This document shows positions 22,730 to 34,646 of a stretch of DNA of 64,000 bases, piece by piece (the first letter of the stretch is position 1; each line of letters opens with the position of its first letter). Source of the DNA: Paramyrothecium sp. XJ0827 (taxonomy: Eukaryota > Ascomycota > Sordariomycetes > Hypocreales > Stachybotryaceae); contig JAJFPB010000003.1 in assembly GCA_020881915.1 (NCBI GenBank), positions 1,240,001-1,304,000 on the forward strand, written 5' to 3'. The position numbers and the translations under genes were made by a program. Below the pieces are notes generated by a model. The model saw only the letters and a program-made list of their open reading frames with translations. It searched no databases and had not been told where the DNA came from.

Positions 22730-25700
22730 GGTGTATGACAGTGGTGATGTAGGGTGATGTTGGAGGTCTATGTAGATGGTGTTCGGTGAAGACGGAAGCC
22801 TAGAAGTGTTTGTAGGAGTTGATTGATGCCTCTTATGGATGAAAAAGGTGTCTCAGCATGAGGAGGTCGGGGATTTGAAGCTTCTTATAAGTCGTGGAGC
22901 CACTTCAATGCGTCCGCCCTGCCGCCGATGGGGATTCCACGCAAGGGCACAGCGAGACAGAATCGCCAAAAAGCATAATGTCGGCAGCACGGCTGGGACG
23001 CTTGGTACATGACGTAGCACATGGAGATGTCGTATCATGGACTAGAGCGCCGCCGACTCCTCTCACTAGCAGCATGGTATCCAGAGCATGGCGCACCGCC
23101 GTCGTGGACCGTGCGACGGTACCAATGCGCTGGCCACGAGCGGCACCGCCCGGAAACTAGACCCTTTGGTCTCAATCTTTCGCCTGAACAAGTCACGCGT
23201 TGCGAGCCGGGCTAGGCCAATATATCACGGTGTTTTATTGGAGGCCCTGGTCGGGATCGCCCAGAATAACCCCGGTAGTACGCAGCGCAGTGGGCAGATC
23301 AATGGAGCATCAACTCGTATTCCACAGGGCTGCCCCGTACTGCCGACGACAAAGAACCCAATACATCATCAGCTCCCAACCAAAACGGACGAATGCATGA
23401 GACAATTGAATGCAACCAGACGAGTTGACAGGCGCATCTGTCGGTGAGCAGATGCCTTCCACTACGTAGAGTATTTTTTATTCTCCCTTGCAAAGAACTC
23501 AACACAATACGAATGGATCCTTCAAAGGCTTTTTGTCAATAACACGCCTCTCGAATAACGCCGCAATAGTGTCCCTTCGGCTGACAACTTCCGACGGCTA
23601 CCACGGTAAGCACTTGGTTAGGTTGGGAGCGGTGCCGATCACTGCCCCTGCCAGCGGAGCCGACGATGCATTTCTTCAAGCCTCTCCCGGACGAGGCCAA
23701 GTCCTGTAAGGAACTCCAGAATATTTCCGCTGGGGCTAAACTGCTGGAGGCAGTCGGGAACATGAGAGAGCAGCCTTGTGGGCCCAGATCTCGGCATGTC
23801 TCTCTTTTCCTGGCGTAAAGAATTCGCCAGAGAATAAAGCAGAAGAGCGGGGGCTGGGCAGGCTTAAACGGCTCCTTAGAAATTTACAGTCGTTGTTCCA
23901 GCCTCCCTGCAACACCTGTGAGTGGATTGTCCTCGACCTTGTATCCTTGCTTGGCTTGACAGGTGTGTGCCGCTTCCCATCTTCCACCGTAGGACCTAAA
24001 TTTAACTCTGGCTTTTCTCGTGAAATTCACAAGACCCTGCATCGGACAAGAAAGGACCCATGAGCGCAATATGGTCCGAACCTTCAACCGCTTGCGGCCA
24101 GCGCAACAAGCTTTCGGGAGATACCACCGCGGGACCATCGCTGCTGAGATCTCGGAAAACCACATTGTGCCAATGGGCTGCGCCGGTGCCAAGATTGTTC
24201 GACGATTTGCTTTCCCAACCGCCCCAGTAGCACACGGCGGCTCAGGCAGCAGCAGGGCCATGTCGGCCGTGCCGCTCTGCTTGTGGCGCGGGCGCGGAGG
24301 GGGGCAAGGGGGGCGTGTTGAACAGCAGTGTCTCGGGGACAGAACATTCCTCGCAGCTTGACGAACACATGGCGTGCGGCGTGGATAGGCTATTGGGCAG
24401 TGGTGTCGACGATACGAGAATGCTCCGCGGAACCATAGCCCGCCAACTCTGGCCCTCCAATCATCAAGCACAAACTTTTGTTCTTAATGTGTCGTGGTTC
24501 CTGTAACTCACCAGTAGGTCATGGAGATCGGCGTAAGACTAACGACCTGTCAATACGAAGACCCGGTCATGTTCAATCTCATCACAAGGACGTTGACATC
24601 ACGGTCAGACGGTGGTCGCGTTTGCCTGCAAACTCGTTGTCTAGTATCGTGGCCTGACCGCTCTCTTGGATTGACTTGTGCCACGCTTCACTGCATCATG
24701 CTAGTACCCGGCATTGCTGGACAGCGCGTATTAACACACACAGAAATGTGCGCAATCCGGAATTAGCCGTTAACGACGATGAGTGCGATGAAAGCGTGAT
24801 GCCTGTCGACACATCACTGGTTGAAATCTAGAACGAGGCTTTGCAGACTACATTATGCATGACTCCTGCACGGCTTGCCGAGGGCCTCGATGCCGTGCTA
24901 CGGCCATGCATAGGCCAGCAGGCGTGGTCGGTTAGCTCACAAGACGCAGTGGCTCGGCCTACGACCGCACGGAGTGTGCATGCAGCAGACGTGCAGACGT
25001 GCAAAAGTGCAAGCCGGACATGGCTCCCACCGCTGCCGGATCGCGACCGACGGGCGCCGCCGGGATCCTCCCCGGAAGCGGGGCCGAGCGTCGCTGCACA
25101 GGGGGCTGAATGCCGCTGCGTACTCTGTTCACGTCCCAGGGAACACTGCAACCAGGGCCAGCTTGCAGCGCGCATCTGACAGGCTTTCGTCGACGGTCAC
25201 CTCAAGCATGCATTCCTACGGACGGTGAGCGATCGCAGGGGGCCATGGATCGGCTTGCCTTTTGTAGCCGAAGACGATGGCGGCTGCACAAGAGCGTAGC
25301 CGACCGCAACATCGCCGGCAAAGCCTACTTTCATTTACCCTCGAAAAGGCTCAAATCGTGTCTTTCTCACCTTGGCAGTCTGATCGTCAAGTTAGGAGAT
25401 GTTGCTTCAGGGTAAGCTGCCCTCTTGGCTGGCAGCTAAATCTCTCAGCGCGGAGACATTCGCTGCTTTCTTACAAACCGCAGACCCAGTGGCATGACGG
25501 TGGTGGAGAGAATGAATGGGGCCAACGCGCGGAGGAAGCGAAGATCACTTCTCGGATTTACCAGTTCCTGAAGCCAGCAGCAGAGCCTGATTGGGCGTCT
25601 GGGCCAAAGGTTGAACGGATTCATGCCCACAATAGCCCCACGACAGAAACCAAGTAATTAGTTGAAGACCGGTGTTTCCAAGCAAGCAATTGCGTGGCAA

Positions 25701-25989
25701 GATAAGGTGCAGTGCAGTGTTTGTGCTGCGCTCGTTCTGGTCTCTGCCGAATAATTGGCACAACCCCTCATTCAGTCACTCACTCACCCATTCGACGTGT
25801 CAACTCATTAATCGCAAGAGGTTTTGGCTGGTTCAACTCATACAATCCTAGAACTTACCAGACGCAACAAGTCTTAAGCCAAACTAGGAGTAAAAGGACG
25901 CGCACACTAGTTCACGTCGCCGCCTCACTCACTTTCCAGACCAGGACCAGGAACAGGTTTCCGGGCTTACGCAGTCAGACGCAAACACC
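22730..25989. other. Gene-free stretch, 3.3 kb
   Basis: Divergent promoter space between the AA1-like gene (leftward) and the GH2 gene (rightward). Several random-looking open frames exist on both strands (for example 23884-24471 minus), but none has domain character or conserved motifs. No transposon ends, tRNA or long repeats seen. Confidence 0.5.
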
Positions 25990-28201
25990 ATGGCCGCAAC
26001 CGCCTCGTACCCCCGTCCAGACTTTGAGCGCACTGGCCTGCGCTGGCAGTCGCTCAATGGGCCGTGGGACTTCCTATTCGACGACGAGGATGTCGGTCTG
26101 ACCGAGCGCTGGCAGCAGTCTGGCCTGCCCAAGTCCGCCGCCATCGGCACCAAGGCCAGCTCCGCAGCGGCCGGCAACTCAAGCGAGAGCGACAGCATCA
26201 CGCAGCGCATCGCCTCGGGCACGCAGGAGCTCATCAAGAACAACGTCCTCGCTCGGAGCGACAAGACGGCCAATCAGAAGCGCAAGATCGAGGTGCCCTT
26301 CGTGTTCCAGTCCCCCGCGTCGGGTGTCAACGACCGCGGCGTGCACGAGGTCCTCTGGTACGAGCGCACCATCTCCGACCTGCGCAGCGCCGACGAGAAG
26401 CGTCTGGGGCGTCGCGTCGTCCTGCGCTTCGGCGCCGTTGATTACGAGGCCAAGGTCTGGGTCGACGGCCAGTATGTCGGCGGCCACCGCGGCGGTCATG
26501 TTCCATTCGAGCTGGACGTCACAGATGTGCTGGACGCAGGCTTGGCCGCGGCCGCTGGTATTGCTACGTCGCACCGGGTCACTTTGCGGATCTTTGACTC
26601 CGCCTACGACCTGACCCAGCCCAGAGGAAAGCAATACTGGGGCGCTAAGCCGGAGAGCATCTTCTACACTCCTTCCGGCGGTATCTGGCAATCCGTGTGG
26701 CTCGAGGTTGTTCCTGCGGCGCGCATCGCCGATAGCAGCCATGGCACCGTCATTCGATCAAACGACATCGAGTCAGGCATCCTGCGCAGCTCCATCGCCG
26801 TCGCTGGCCGTCGGGTTGGCCAGGCCGTCGGTGTTGAGATTGAAACCAAGATTGCTGGTCTCGCTGTCGCCAAATCTGCACGAAAGGACTTGCCCAAGGA
26901 AGCGAACCACGTCGAGGTTGAAGTCGACACCCGCCTCCCGGAGGAATTGAGGTCGAAACTCCCAAGCAATGTGACGCAATCAGCGCCGCTGGACAACGAC
27001 CGGTGCTGGAGAAACGGCGTCGCCCTGTGGTCTCCGGAGCACCCTCAACTCTATGATGTGACCATCAGGCTCATTGACGCCGTTTCTGGAAACACGCTGG
27101 ACGAGGTTTCCACAACTACTGGCATGCGGTCGTTGAATTGGACCAAGGGCGACGGCCTCTGGAGACTCAACGACAAGCCCTACTTCCAGGCTCTGTGCCT
27201 GGACCAGGGCTACTGGCCAGACACATTCATGACGCCGCCCAACGCTGAAAGCACCAAGGTCGACATTGAGCTCGCAAAGAAGATGGGTTTCAACGGCTGT
27301 CGAAAGCACCAAAAGGTCGAAGACCCATTGTTCTACTACTGGGCTGACAAGCTTGGCTACCTCGTCTGGGCGGAGATGGCGAACGCGTATCAATTCAGCG
27401 AAGAGTACGTGGATCGCTTCAACCAGGAGTGGATCGAGTCCATGAAACTCGCCATCAACCACCCTTCAGTCGTCACTTGGACTCCGGTCAACGAGAGCTG
27501 GGGCTACACGTCGCTCAAGGACAACATCGAGCAGCGCAACCACATCCGCGCGCTTTACTACATGACCAAGTATGTGTTCATGGAGGTCGGGATGACCGGG
27601 CTGACTAACATGATTGAACAGGAGCATCGACAATACGCGCAGCATCAACGACAACTGCGGATGGGAGCATGTGTGCACCGACCTGACTACGTTCCACGAC
27701 TACGCGGATGGCCCACAGCTGGAGAAGACGTGCGCTGACATCCAAGCCATCCTTGACAAGAAGGCCGGTCGCGACTTATTCGTCGCAGAGGTCCCTGGTA
27801 GCGACGGCGGATCTAAGCATGTATCTGGCGCGCCCATTATGTGTACTGAGTTTGGCGGTGTCAACATCGCCGCGGCGAAGGAGGGCGACGGCGCCGGTGA
27901 GGACGAGCGCGAATGGGGCTACACGACCGCCACGGATCCCGAGGATCTGCTGAAGAGGGTGGAGCGTCTGGTCAAGGCTGTGACGAATGGTGGGCATTGC
28001 TGCGCTTTCGTCTACACGCAGCTGTGAGTCCTATTAGCGAACCTAATTAATGTTGCACTTAATCTGACCGATCACAGGACCGATATCGAGCAAGAAGCAA
28101 ACGGCTTGTACTCGTTTGATCGCAAGGAGAAGCTGGACTCGACTCGCGTAAAGGCTCTGATGGATGAGGGATTGCAGCAGTTCTACGCAAGAGTGAACTA
28201 A
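25990..28201 (+). CDS. GH2 glycoside hydrolase (beta-galactosidase/beta-glucuronidase-like), intracellular
   Basis: Three exons, 25990-27569, 27622-28023 and 28078-28201, give 701 residues. The order is an N-terminal sugar-binding jelly-roll (YPRPDFERTGLRWQSLNGPWDF through EVLWYER and AKVWVDGQYVGGHRGGHVPFE), an immunoglobulin-like domain, then a TIM barrel. The acid/base Glu is Glu502 in TPVNESWG and the nucleophile is Glu603 in CTEFGG, both in expected GH2 context. There is no signal peptide, so it is probably cytosolic or peroxisomal rather than secreted. A 60-residue insert (about residues 45-100, Ser/Gly-rich) interrupts the jelly-roll. The fungal subgroup is usually annotated as beta-galactosidase or beta-glucuronidase; the sugar is not decided by sequence. 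The first intron junction (MTK | SIDNTRSINDNCGWEH) is supported by family sequence. Confidence 0.92.
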
Positions 28202-28859
28202 ACGAGGAACAAAGGAAGGCCTTCTGCAGAATTTCTACGGGCGCTCACACGCAATGTGCCAGAGTTAGATGTGACCATCACTGCTGTGTTGGCTGGACTT
28301 GGATTTGTGGCATACCTGAGACCGGTCAGTTATGTAGTCAATAAGGGATGGCCTCCTGCAGTAGCCGCGAAAGCCTTGTTGGTTGTGTCGAATATCGCTT
28401 TCAGCGTAGTATTGCATGCGTTTGTTCGCCTCACTTTGGGAAGGCGACCAATATTTATGTCGAGGCCCTTGCCATCATCGAAAAAGAGAGATTCCTCACT
28501 GATCGCTTCGTAGGCGGTGCAGTCTTTTTTGAGGGTTAGAAGCAGAGGCAAAAGAAAACACAGGTGTGTCTAGGCTTGCTTTGATTGGGTTCATCCGGGC
28601 TGGGCTGGCCGTATGCCGGAGGCCTTCCATGGGCCGCATCGCCACGTCACAAACGCACCAATCCGGCAGTGTTGGTCACTTCCATGGCAGCCAGCTATTC
28701 AATGGGAAGCAAAGCACAACTAACATTCTAGACCACCAATATGCTGAACATTTAAGTCGCCCTTTTTTCCTCGCAGAATTGAGCGCGTAGGTAGATTTGC
28801 GAAGTGTGCACAGCTACAACCCCAATCGCAAAGCTTCAGAACACCGCCAAACAACCGAC
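28202..28859. other. Intergenic, 0.66 kb
   Basis: Separates the GH2 gene and the deaminase-like gene on the same strand. No coding frame supported. Confidence 0.5.
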
Positions 28860-30618
28860 ATGGCAAAGACACCGCGTACCAAGGGTTATGTCAGACTGAT
28901 TTATCGTCTTTACGAATCTATTTATCTTCTGAGTCTTCTTGGTAAGACCCAAGGGCCTCGTACAAGGAAGCACCATGACCCGAATGACCAAACTGGTACA
29001 AGGCGCCGCTTTCTGACTAACTTGGCCACAATATGTGACATTGAAAGCGGCGGCGCCAGCGTCACCGCCATTGCCGTGGAGAGCCTTGACGATTGTTTCA
29101 AATTCTGGGTGGCATCCAATACAGTCAAGATGCCTGACGTTGTTACTTTTCTCAACACCGTGTTGGGGATCCTGAAGAGATACCCAGTCGAGGACGGCGA
29201 CAAATCGATTGTGGAGAACTCACTGATTCGACGATGTACTGCATTTTCTGAGCCTCGCATCAGGCAAGAGGCACGAATTCTTTCCAATGCCGCGAGAAAG
29301 TGCGTAGGGTACCTGAGGGACGAAAGCCTAAAGGTCCTGAATGAAAGAGGTACATGAGCATTTTCACCTATCTGCAAATGGCACTGACAAAGTCGCAGAT
29401 CCTGGTCTCGAAGTCTGGTTAGAAGGCTGGATCATCAGAAAAGAGAAAGACTTTGATGGACAGAATATTTGTCAAAAATCGTACAATGAACGGATTTGTC
29501 CTCACATGGTCACGGTGCGTAGACTCGCTCGTGGCCCAGACGATGGATCCAACCCTGGCGACATAGCCAACTACTTTAAGCGAGTACGGCGGCTGGTCGG
29601 ACGCCTTGCGCATCATGTAAGGGTTGTCAAACAGCTTTGCGAGGATGCCAGTCGTGTGACCAACCTGCTCGAGAATTATCGCGTGGCCAGGCTGCTGCCG
29701 CCGCAGCCCACGCCGCATCTCATGGCAGACGCTCTGACGGAGGATTTTGAAGGAGTCATGACAAGACTCATTCCGAAAGACGAAAAGCGCAAACCAGAAA
29801 TTATAGAGAAGCTGTTGGACTTTGACCAGCGACTCAATCTGAGGACGCAGCTTCAACATCTGTTCGAGGACCCAAATCGAAGAAACTGTGTTCATGCAGA
29901 GGTGCAGTTACTCGATTACTTTTACCTTGGCCATGGTAAATGCAGAGACTTCGCAAACGGGGACAAGTTCATCGCTTGCAGCAAGCCAGCATGTTTCTGC
30001 TGCAAGCTGTACTTCCAAGCTCATCCGGCTGGGTGCGCTGAGCCTGACAGCCACGAAAACATCTGGCGTCAGTGGAGCCCGGTTCAATTCCACAAAGGGG
30101 ACCATGACTTCCCCGAGCGACGCAACGTCCTTATTGAGGTGCACCATGGCCTCCGCGAGAAGATATTCCAAAGGCTCCTGCAGCCAAACTCTTTCCCTCG
30201 CACGCACAGGGATACGGCAACTGGCATAACCGCCTCGATAGGCAGTGATGTCGACATAAGTGACTTGTCGGAATACACCGGGTTCGTTAGCAACAGTGAG
30301 AATGGTATGTCTGCAAGATCTTGGAAGTCGTTTTGACCAACATTGACAGTACCTGATTTTTTGCTAACGCGCTATACAGAGGACCGCCCTCCCTCGCCAT
30401 GGGCCGAGGTTGCTGAAGATGTCGTCCAGAGCAACGGTCAAGCCAAGGCGCAAGGTGGCACTCTGGAGATTGTTCAAGAAGTCGACCAAGATGTTGTTCA
30501 AGCTGCCGTCAAAAACGGCGCAAAGACCGCTGCCAAGGTCAAACCACAGGATGTCGCGAAGCACGCGGCAGAGGATTCTGATGAAGAGGATGAGGAAGAT
30601 GGTGGAGTAACTGTCTGA
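28860..30618 (+). CDS. OTT_1508-like deaminase-fold protein
   Basis: Three exons, 28860-29349, 29399-30304 and 30380-30618, give 544 residues. The N-terminal 170 residues are helical (YESIYLLSLL, RRRFLTNLATICDIESGG), as is typical of the fungal OTT_1508-like deaminase family (PF14441). The zinc-site signature of the deaminase superfamily is present: C-V-H-A-E-V-Q with His329 and Glu331, and S-K-P-A-C-F-C-C with Cys362 and Cys365. These fit the HAE and PxCxxC metal ligands and proton shuttle. The C-terminal exon is separate in character, ending in an Asp/Glu-rich tail (residues 530-540), and looks disordered. Substrate is unknown; bacterial relatives are linked to toxin-type or nucleic-acid deaminases, and fungi have expanded the family. 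No signal peptide. The start at 28860 is the first in-frame ATG. Confidence 0.88.
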
Positions 30619-31582
30619 GCCGCTGCTTTTACCGCCTCTTTTTGTCAGTGCTTTCTTATTAGGATAGTGAGACATCATTGAGAGCCTAACTATGGCTCAA
30701 TTGGTAAACTTCTTCGCAATCCTCGCGCGACAATGCCCTTACACCAGACCATATGACCGGTAGTGGCATCCACTCAGCTTTAATTAACCCGTAGCTGGCA
30801 TTACTCCTCCCCATTCTCAATACCCTTCATCCTTGAATGACGCATCAATCGCGGGGAAGGCATGTGCTAACACAGCATATGGTCTGCTTCGTGGTAAGCA
30901 TGACGGTATTACATGTTCCCGACTGGAGCCCCCACGATGCTGGACTCCGTAATCCTTCCAGTTTGTTCTCTCCACTTCGCAGCCATCAAGTCCGACACGA
31001 TGCTCCACCCGCGGGTGCGGAGCCGGATGCGTGCCCCGGGCCCCGGTCCCCAGGTTTTGTCTCATCTGATCCCGGGACGCAGGTTCGACGTGCAGGGGGG
31101 TGGTGAGAGACTAGCTGAAACTAGCTATGGGCCTGGTCATCAAAACCTCATCTTCCTTGTTTTGCTTTTTCACAATCACCAGACTTCGGATCCATCCCGC
31201 TACTTCCGACCAATTCCAATTTTCCTTGTGTAATGTTACACTTACAACTCACTAACAAACGCTTCTTTGGCCTCCCCGCCCAATAGCACAGACAGGTCCC
31301 CGATTGATCGGCAGCGCGAGGCAGCGCGGCACCTCACCGCCAAAGGTTTGTTTCTCATGCTAATTGCCGAAGGGCATCCTGCGATCATCCTTCTGCTTGA
31401 CGCGCTACCACCTCCCACGCTGATCGTCGCCCGTTAGCTACCTGCAAAGCATTCCAAACCATGCCGGCATATCAATAAGCCGAGTAGTAGTCTAATTGAA
31501 CCTTGAAAAAGACAGTAAAGGCCGAATCTTTTCACCAAGGTCAACTTCTGTTCAAGCTGTCGCCGAAAGCATTTCACACAAA
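30619..31582. other. Intergenic, 0.96 kb, upstream of GH3 gene
   Basis: Likely promoter of the secreted beta-glucosidase. A CCCCGC stretch at about 31274-31280 fits the loose CreA consensus (reverse of GYGGRG), but a single hit in this space carries little weight. No coding frame supported. Confidence 0.45.
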
Positions 31583-34116
31583 ATGACGTTCACAAATCTA
31601 GCACAGGCGTTATTTTGCACGCTTCTGCTGCCCACAGCCGCGCTCGGTCAAGCAACATCACCACCAGTCTATCCATCACGTATGCAACCCGGAGCTTCAC
31701 GAATTAGCTCTTCGCTGACTTTTTGATAGCCCCGGGGAAGGGTGCCGGATCATGGGACCGTGCATACAACAGCGCCCGAGCTCTTGTGGCCCAGATGACA
31801 CTTGAGGAAAAGGTCAACATCACCCGCGGCTTCACGGCTGACAATGTTTGTGCCGGGAATTCCGGTTCTGTGCCGCGCCTCAACTGGCCAGGCATGTGCC
31901 TACACGATGCTGGTAACGGCGTAAGGGCAACCGACCTGGTCAACTCGTATCCATCCGCAATCCATGCTGGGGCCAGCTGGGACAAGAATTTGACGTACCA
32001 ACGGGGATATTACATGGGCAAGGAGTTCAAGGCCAAAGGAGGTGAGTGGGAAACTGAAACTTAGCATTGTCCAGCAATTCACATTTGTGTAGTCAATGTC
32101 CTTTTGGGCCCCAACGCTGGCCCGCTCGGAAGAACACCGCTTGGCGGTCGCAATTGGGAAGGATTCACGGTTGACCCGTACTTGTCTGGGCAACTCAACG
32201 CTGAGTCCATTATTGGTCATCAAGATGCTGGCGTGATTGCAAACATAAAGGTAAGTTCGCGAACAAGATTAAGGACAGCACGCGCGTTGCTGACCCGAAA
32301 CCCAGCATCTCATTGCTAATGAACAAGAAACGTATCGGCGGCCGTATTTCGGAGTCGAGGCCGCCTCGTCCAACCTTGACGACAAGACCTTGCATGAATT
32401 CTATCTATGGCCTTTCGTTGACTCGGTCAGAGCTGGAGTGGCCTCCGTGATGTGCTCGTACAACCGAATCAACAACACGTACGGTTGCATGAACAGCAAG
32501 CTGATGAATGGCGTTCTCAAGACGGAGCTTGAGTTTGAAGGATTTGTCCTGCTTGACTGGAATGCGCAGCATAACCTGAACAGTGCCAACGCGGGGCTCG
32601 ACATGGTGATGCCGCTCGGAGGTTCATGGGGCGCGAATCTGACTGCTGCTGTCAACAATGGCACGGTCAGTGAAGAAAGGTTGACTGATATGGCTACGAG
32701 GTAAGGCAGGTATCGAACCTCTTGATCTATGCGGAACTAACAGGTGAAGGATTATCGCTGCGTGGTATCATGTAGGCCAAGACTCCGATTTCCCACAGCC
32801 AGGAATTGGAATCAAGAACCTTACTCAGCCTCACGAACAAGTGGAAGCCCGGATACCCGAGTCGGCTCCTATCATTCTCGAAGGTGCAATTGCTGGGCAT
32901 GTACTCGTGAAGAATGAAAATCACGCCTTGCCCCTCAAGAAACCTACCATGATATCGGTCTATGGCTACGATGCAACTGTGCCTGAAACAAAGAACACCG
33001 ATAATCTGTTTCAACTGGGCTACACGTCCTCTAAGGAAATGGGACAGGCTGTTCTGGGCACCGAACAACACTTTGACCAGGCCGCGCGAGGAGGCACCAT
33101 TGTTACGGGCGGCCGTGCTGGTGCAAATGCACCGGCTTACATGATTGATGTAAGGGAACTCTCCAGCACGTGCATTGACGTTAACTAATGTAATCCAGCC
33201 TTTGAGCGCCATCCAGCACCGAGCGGCAGCAGACCAGACGTGGGTCAACTGGGATCTTACCTCCTTTGACCCCGATGTCAATGCTGCGTCAGACGTCTGC
33301 CTCGTGTTCATCAATGCGATAGCCACAGAAGGCTGGGATCGTGAGGGTCTCCACGACGACTTTAGCGACGGCCTGGTGCTCAACGTGGCGAAGAAGTGCG
33401 CCAACACCATCGTGGTCATCCATGCGGCGGGCGTCCGCCTAGTTGACCAATGGATTGAGCACCCCAACGTGACTGCCACGGTGATTGCACACCTTCCAGG
33501 GCAGGACAGCGGTACAGCTCTGGTCAAACTTCTGTACGGCGAGGCAGGCTTCTCGGGCAAGCTGCCTTACACGATAGCCAAGAATGAAAGCGACTACAGC
33601 GTGTACAAGCCATGCGGCCGCAAGGGCCCTGATGACTTCGATCCCCAGTGCGACTATACCGAGGGCGTCTACATCGACTACCGTGATTTCGACGCAAAGA
33701 AGATCACTCCGCGCTTCGAATTCGGCTTCGGCCTCAGCTACACCACGTTCGAATACTCTGCATTGGCGGTGAAGCCAGCCGCGAACCTCCAGGCTGGGCA
33801 TCTGACCAGTCTGTGGGACTCCTCTGCTCATATCGAGGCCACCGTGACGAACAGCGGTGAGGTCGCCGGGCAGGAAATCGTGCAGCTGTATGTGGCCATC
33901 CCGAACAGCCCACCGAAGCAGCTGCGAGGCTTTGAGAAGATTCACCTGGAGCCGAACCAGTCAGCAACAGTCGAGTTTGACGTCACCAATCGTGATCTGA
34001 GTGTGTGGAACGTTGTCACGCAGGGATGGGAGATTCAGGAGGGCAATTACACTGTGTTCGTGGGCGCAAGCAGTAGAGATTTGAAGCTACAGGAGGAATT
34101 TGCAGTTAGCTCATAG
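31583..34116 (+). CDS. Secreted GH3 beta-glucosidase
   Basis: Six exons: 31583-31679, 31730-32041, 32093-32250, 32306-32700, 32750-33149 and 33199-34116. They give 759 residues. A signal peptide ([22 protein letters not shown]) is followed by the GH3 TIM barrel. [22 protein letters not shown] marks the substrate loop, [12 protein letters not shown] holds the conserved KH-type position, and the nucleophile is Asp273 in [11 protein letters not shown]. The alpha/beta sandwich domain follows ([38 protein letters not shown]), then a fibronectin III-like C-terminal domain ([13 protein letters not shown] onward, residues 650-755). It hydrolyses beta-glucosides such as cellobiose outside the cell. 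Oddity: the common S-D-W at the nucleophile is L-D-W here. Several sequons suggest N-glycosylation. It may work downstream of the GH6 enzyme encoded 17 kb away. Confidence 0.93.
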
Positions 34117-34646
34117 TTGTGGTATGACGGGTTTCCTCAACTCAATCTGTCTCTAGCATGCTTCGCATCAAGTCTATATATATATATAGATAGATATCTC
34201 TAGATATATACGGCAACCCCGTTTCCAGTAGGACATACTTGTAAACTGATATAAATTGTTCGCAGATCTTTTTGAGAATGCATCGACATGACAAATTACA
34301 AAATCTTCTTTGTTTCCATACTGCACTTTGCACCCATGCTAGGCTGCCTTCACTTTCGCCTCTACGCAACGATGAAGTTGCATTGACTCACTCCTCACAG
34401 ACTGAACCTGCAAGTATCGTAATCCTGTCGTCTTTCAAGCGATGTCTAATCTCTGGACTCGAAGAGGATCCCTGATGGGCTCTTGCATGAGCCGAAAACC
34501 CGTTTCATGAGCCAAAGTACAAAGCCCGATCTATGCCATCCACAAGCCAGTCCCCGAGCCGTGCTTCTCAAACCCAACGGCTATTAGTGCCGTCTTTCCT
34601 CTAACGCCTGAGCGTACCCACCACGCTATTGGTCGCTTTCATGCTT
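34117..34646. other. Convergent intergenic, 0.53 kb
   Basis: Lies between the 3' ends of the GH3 and ATPase genes. It holds the AT microsatellite and otherwise nothing I can assign. Confidence 0.5.
34174..34210. repeat. AT microsatellite (TA)n/(GATA)n
   Basis: Compound TATATATA and GATAGATA tract directly 3' of the GH3 gene, probably within or just past its 3' UTR. Confidence 0.85.

Noticed and set aside
23884..24471. 195-codon minus-strand frame
   Set aside because: Composition rich in Arg, Pro and Cys without any conserved pattern; the start is not an ATG in good context.
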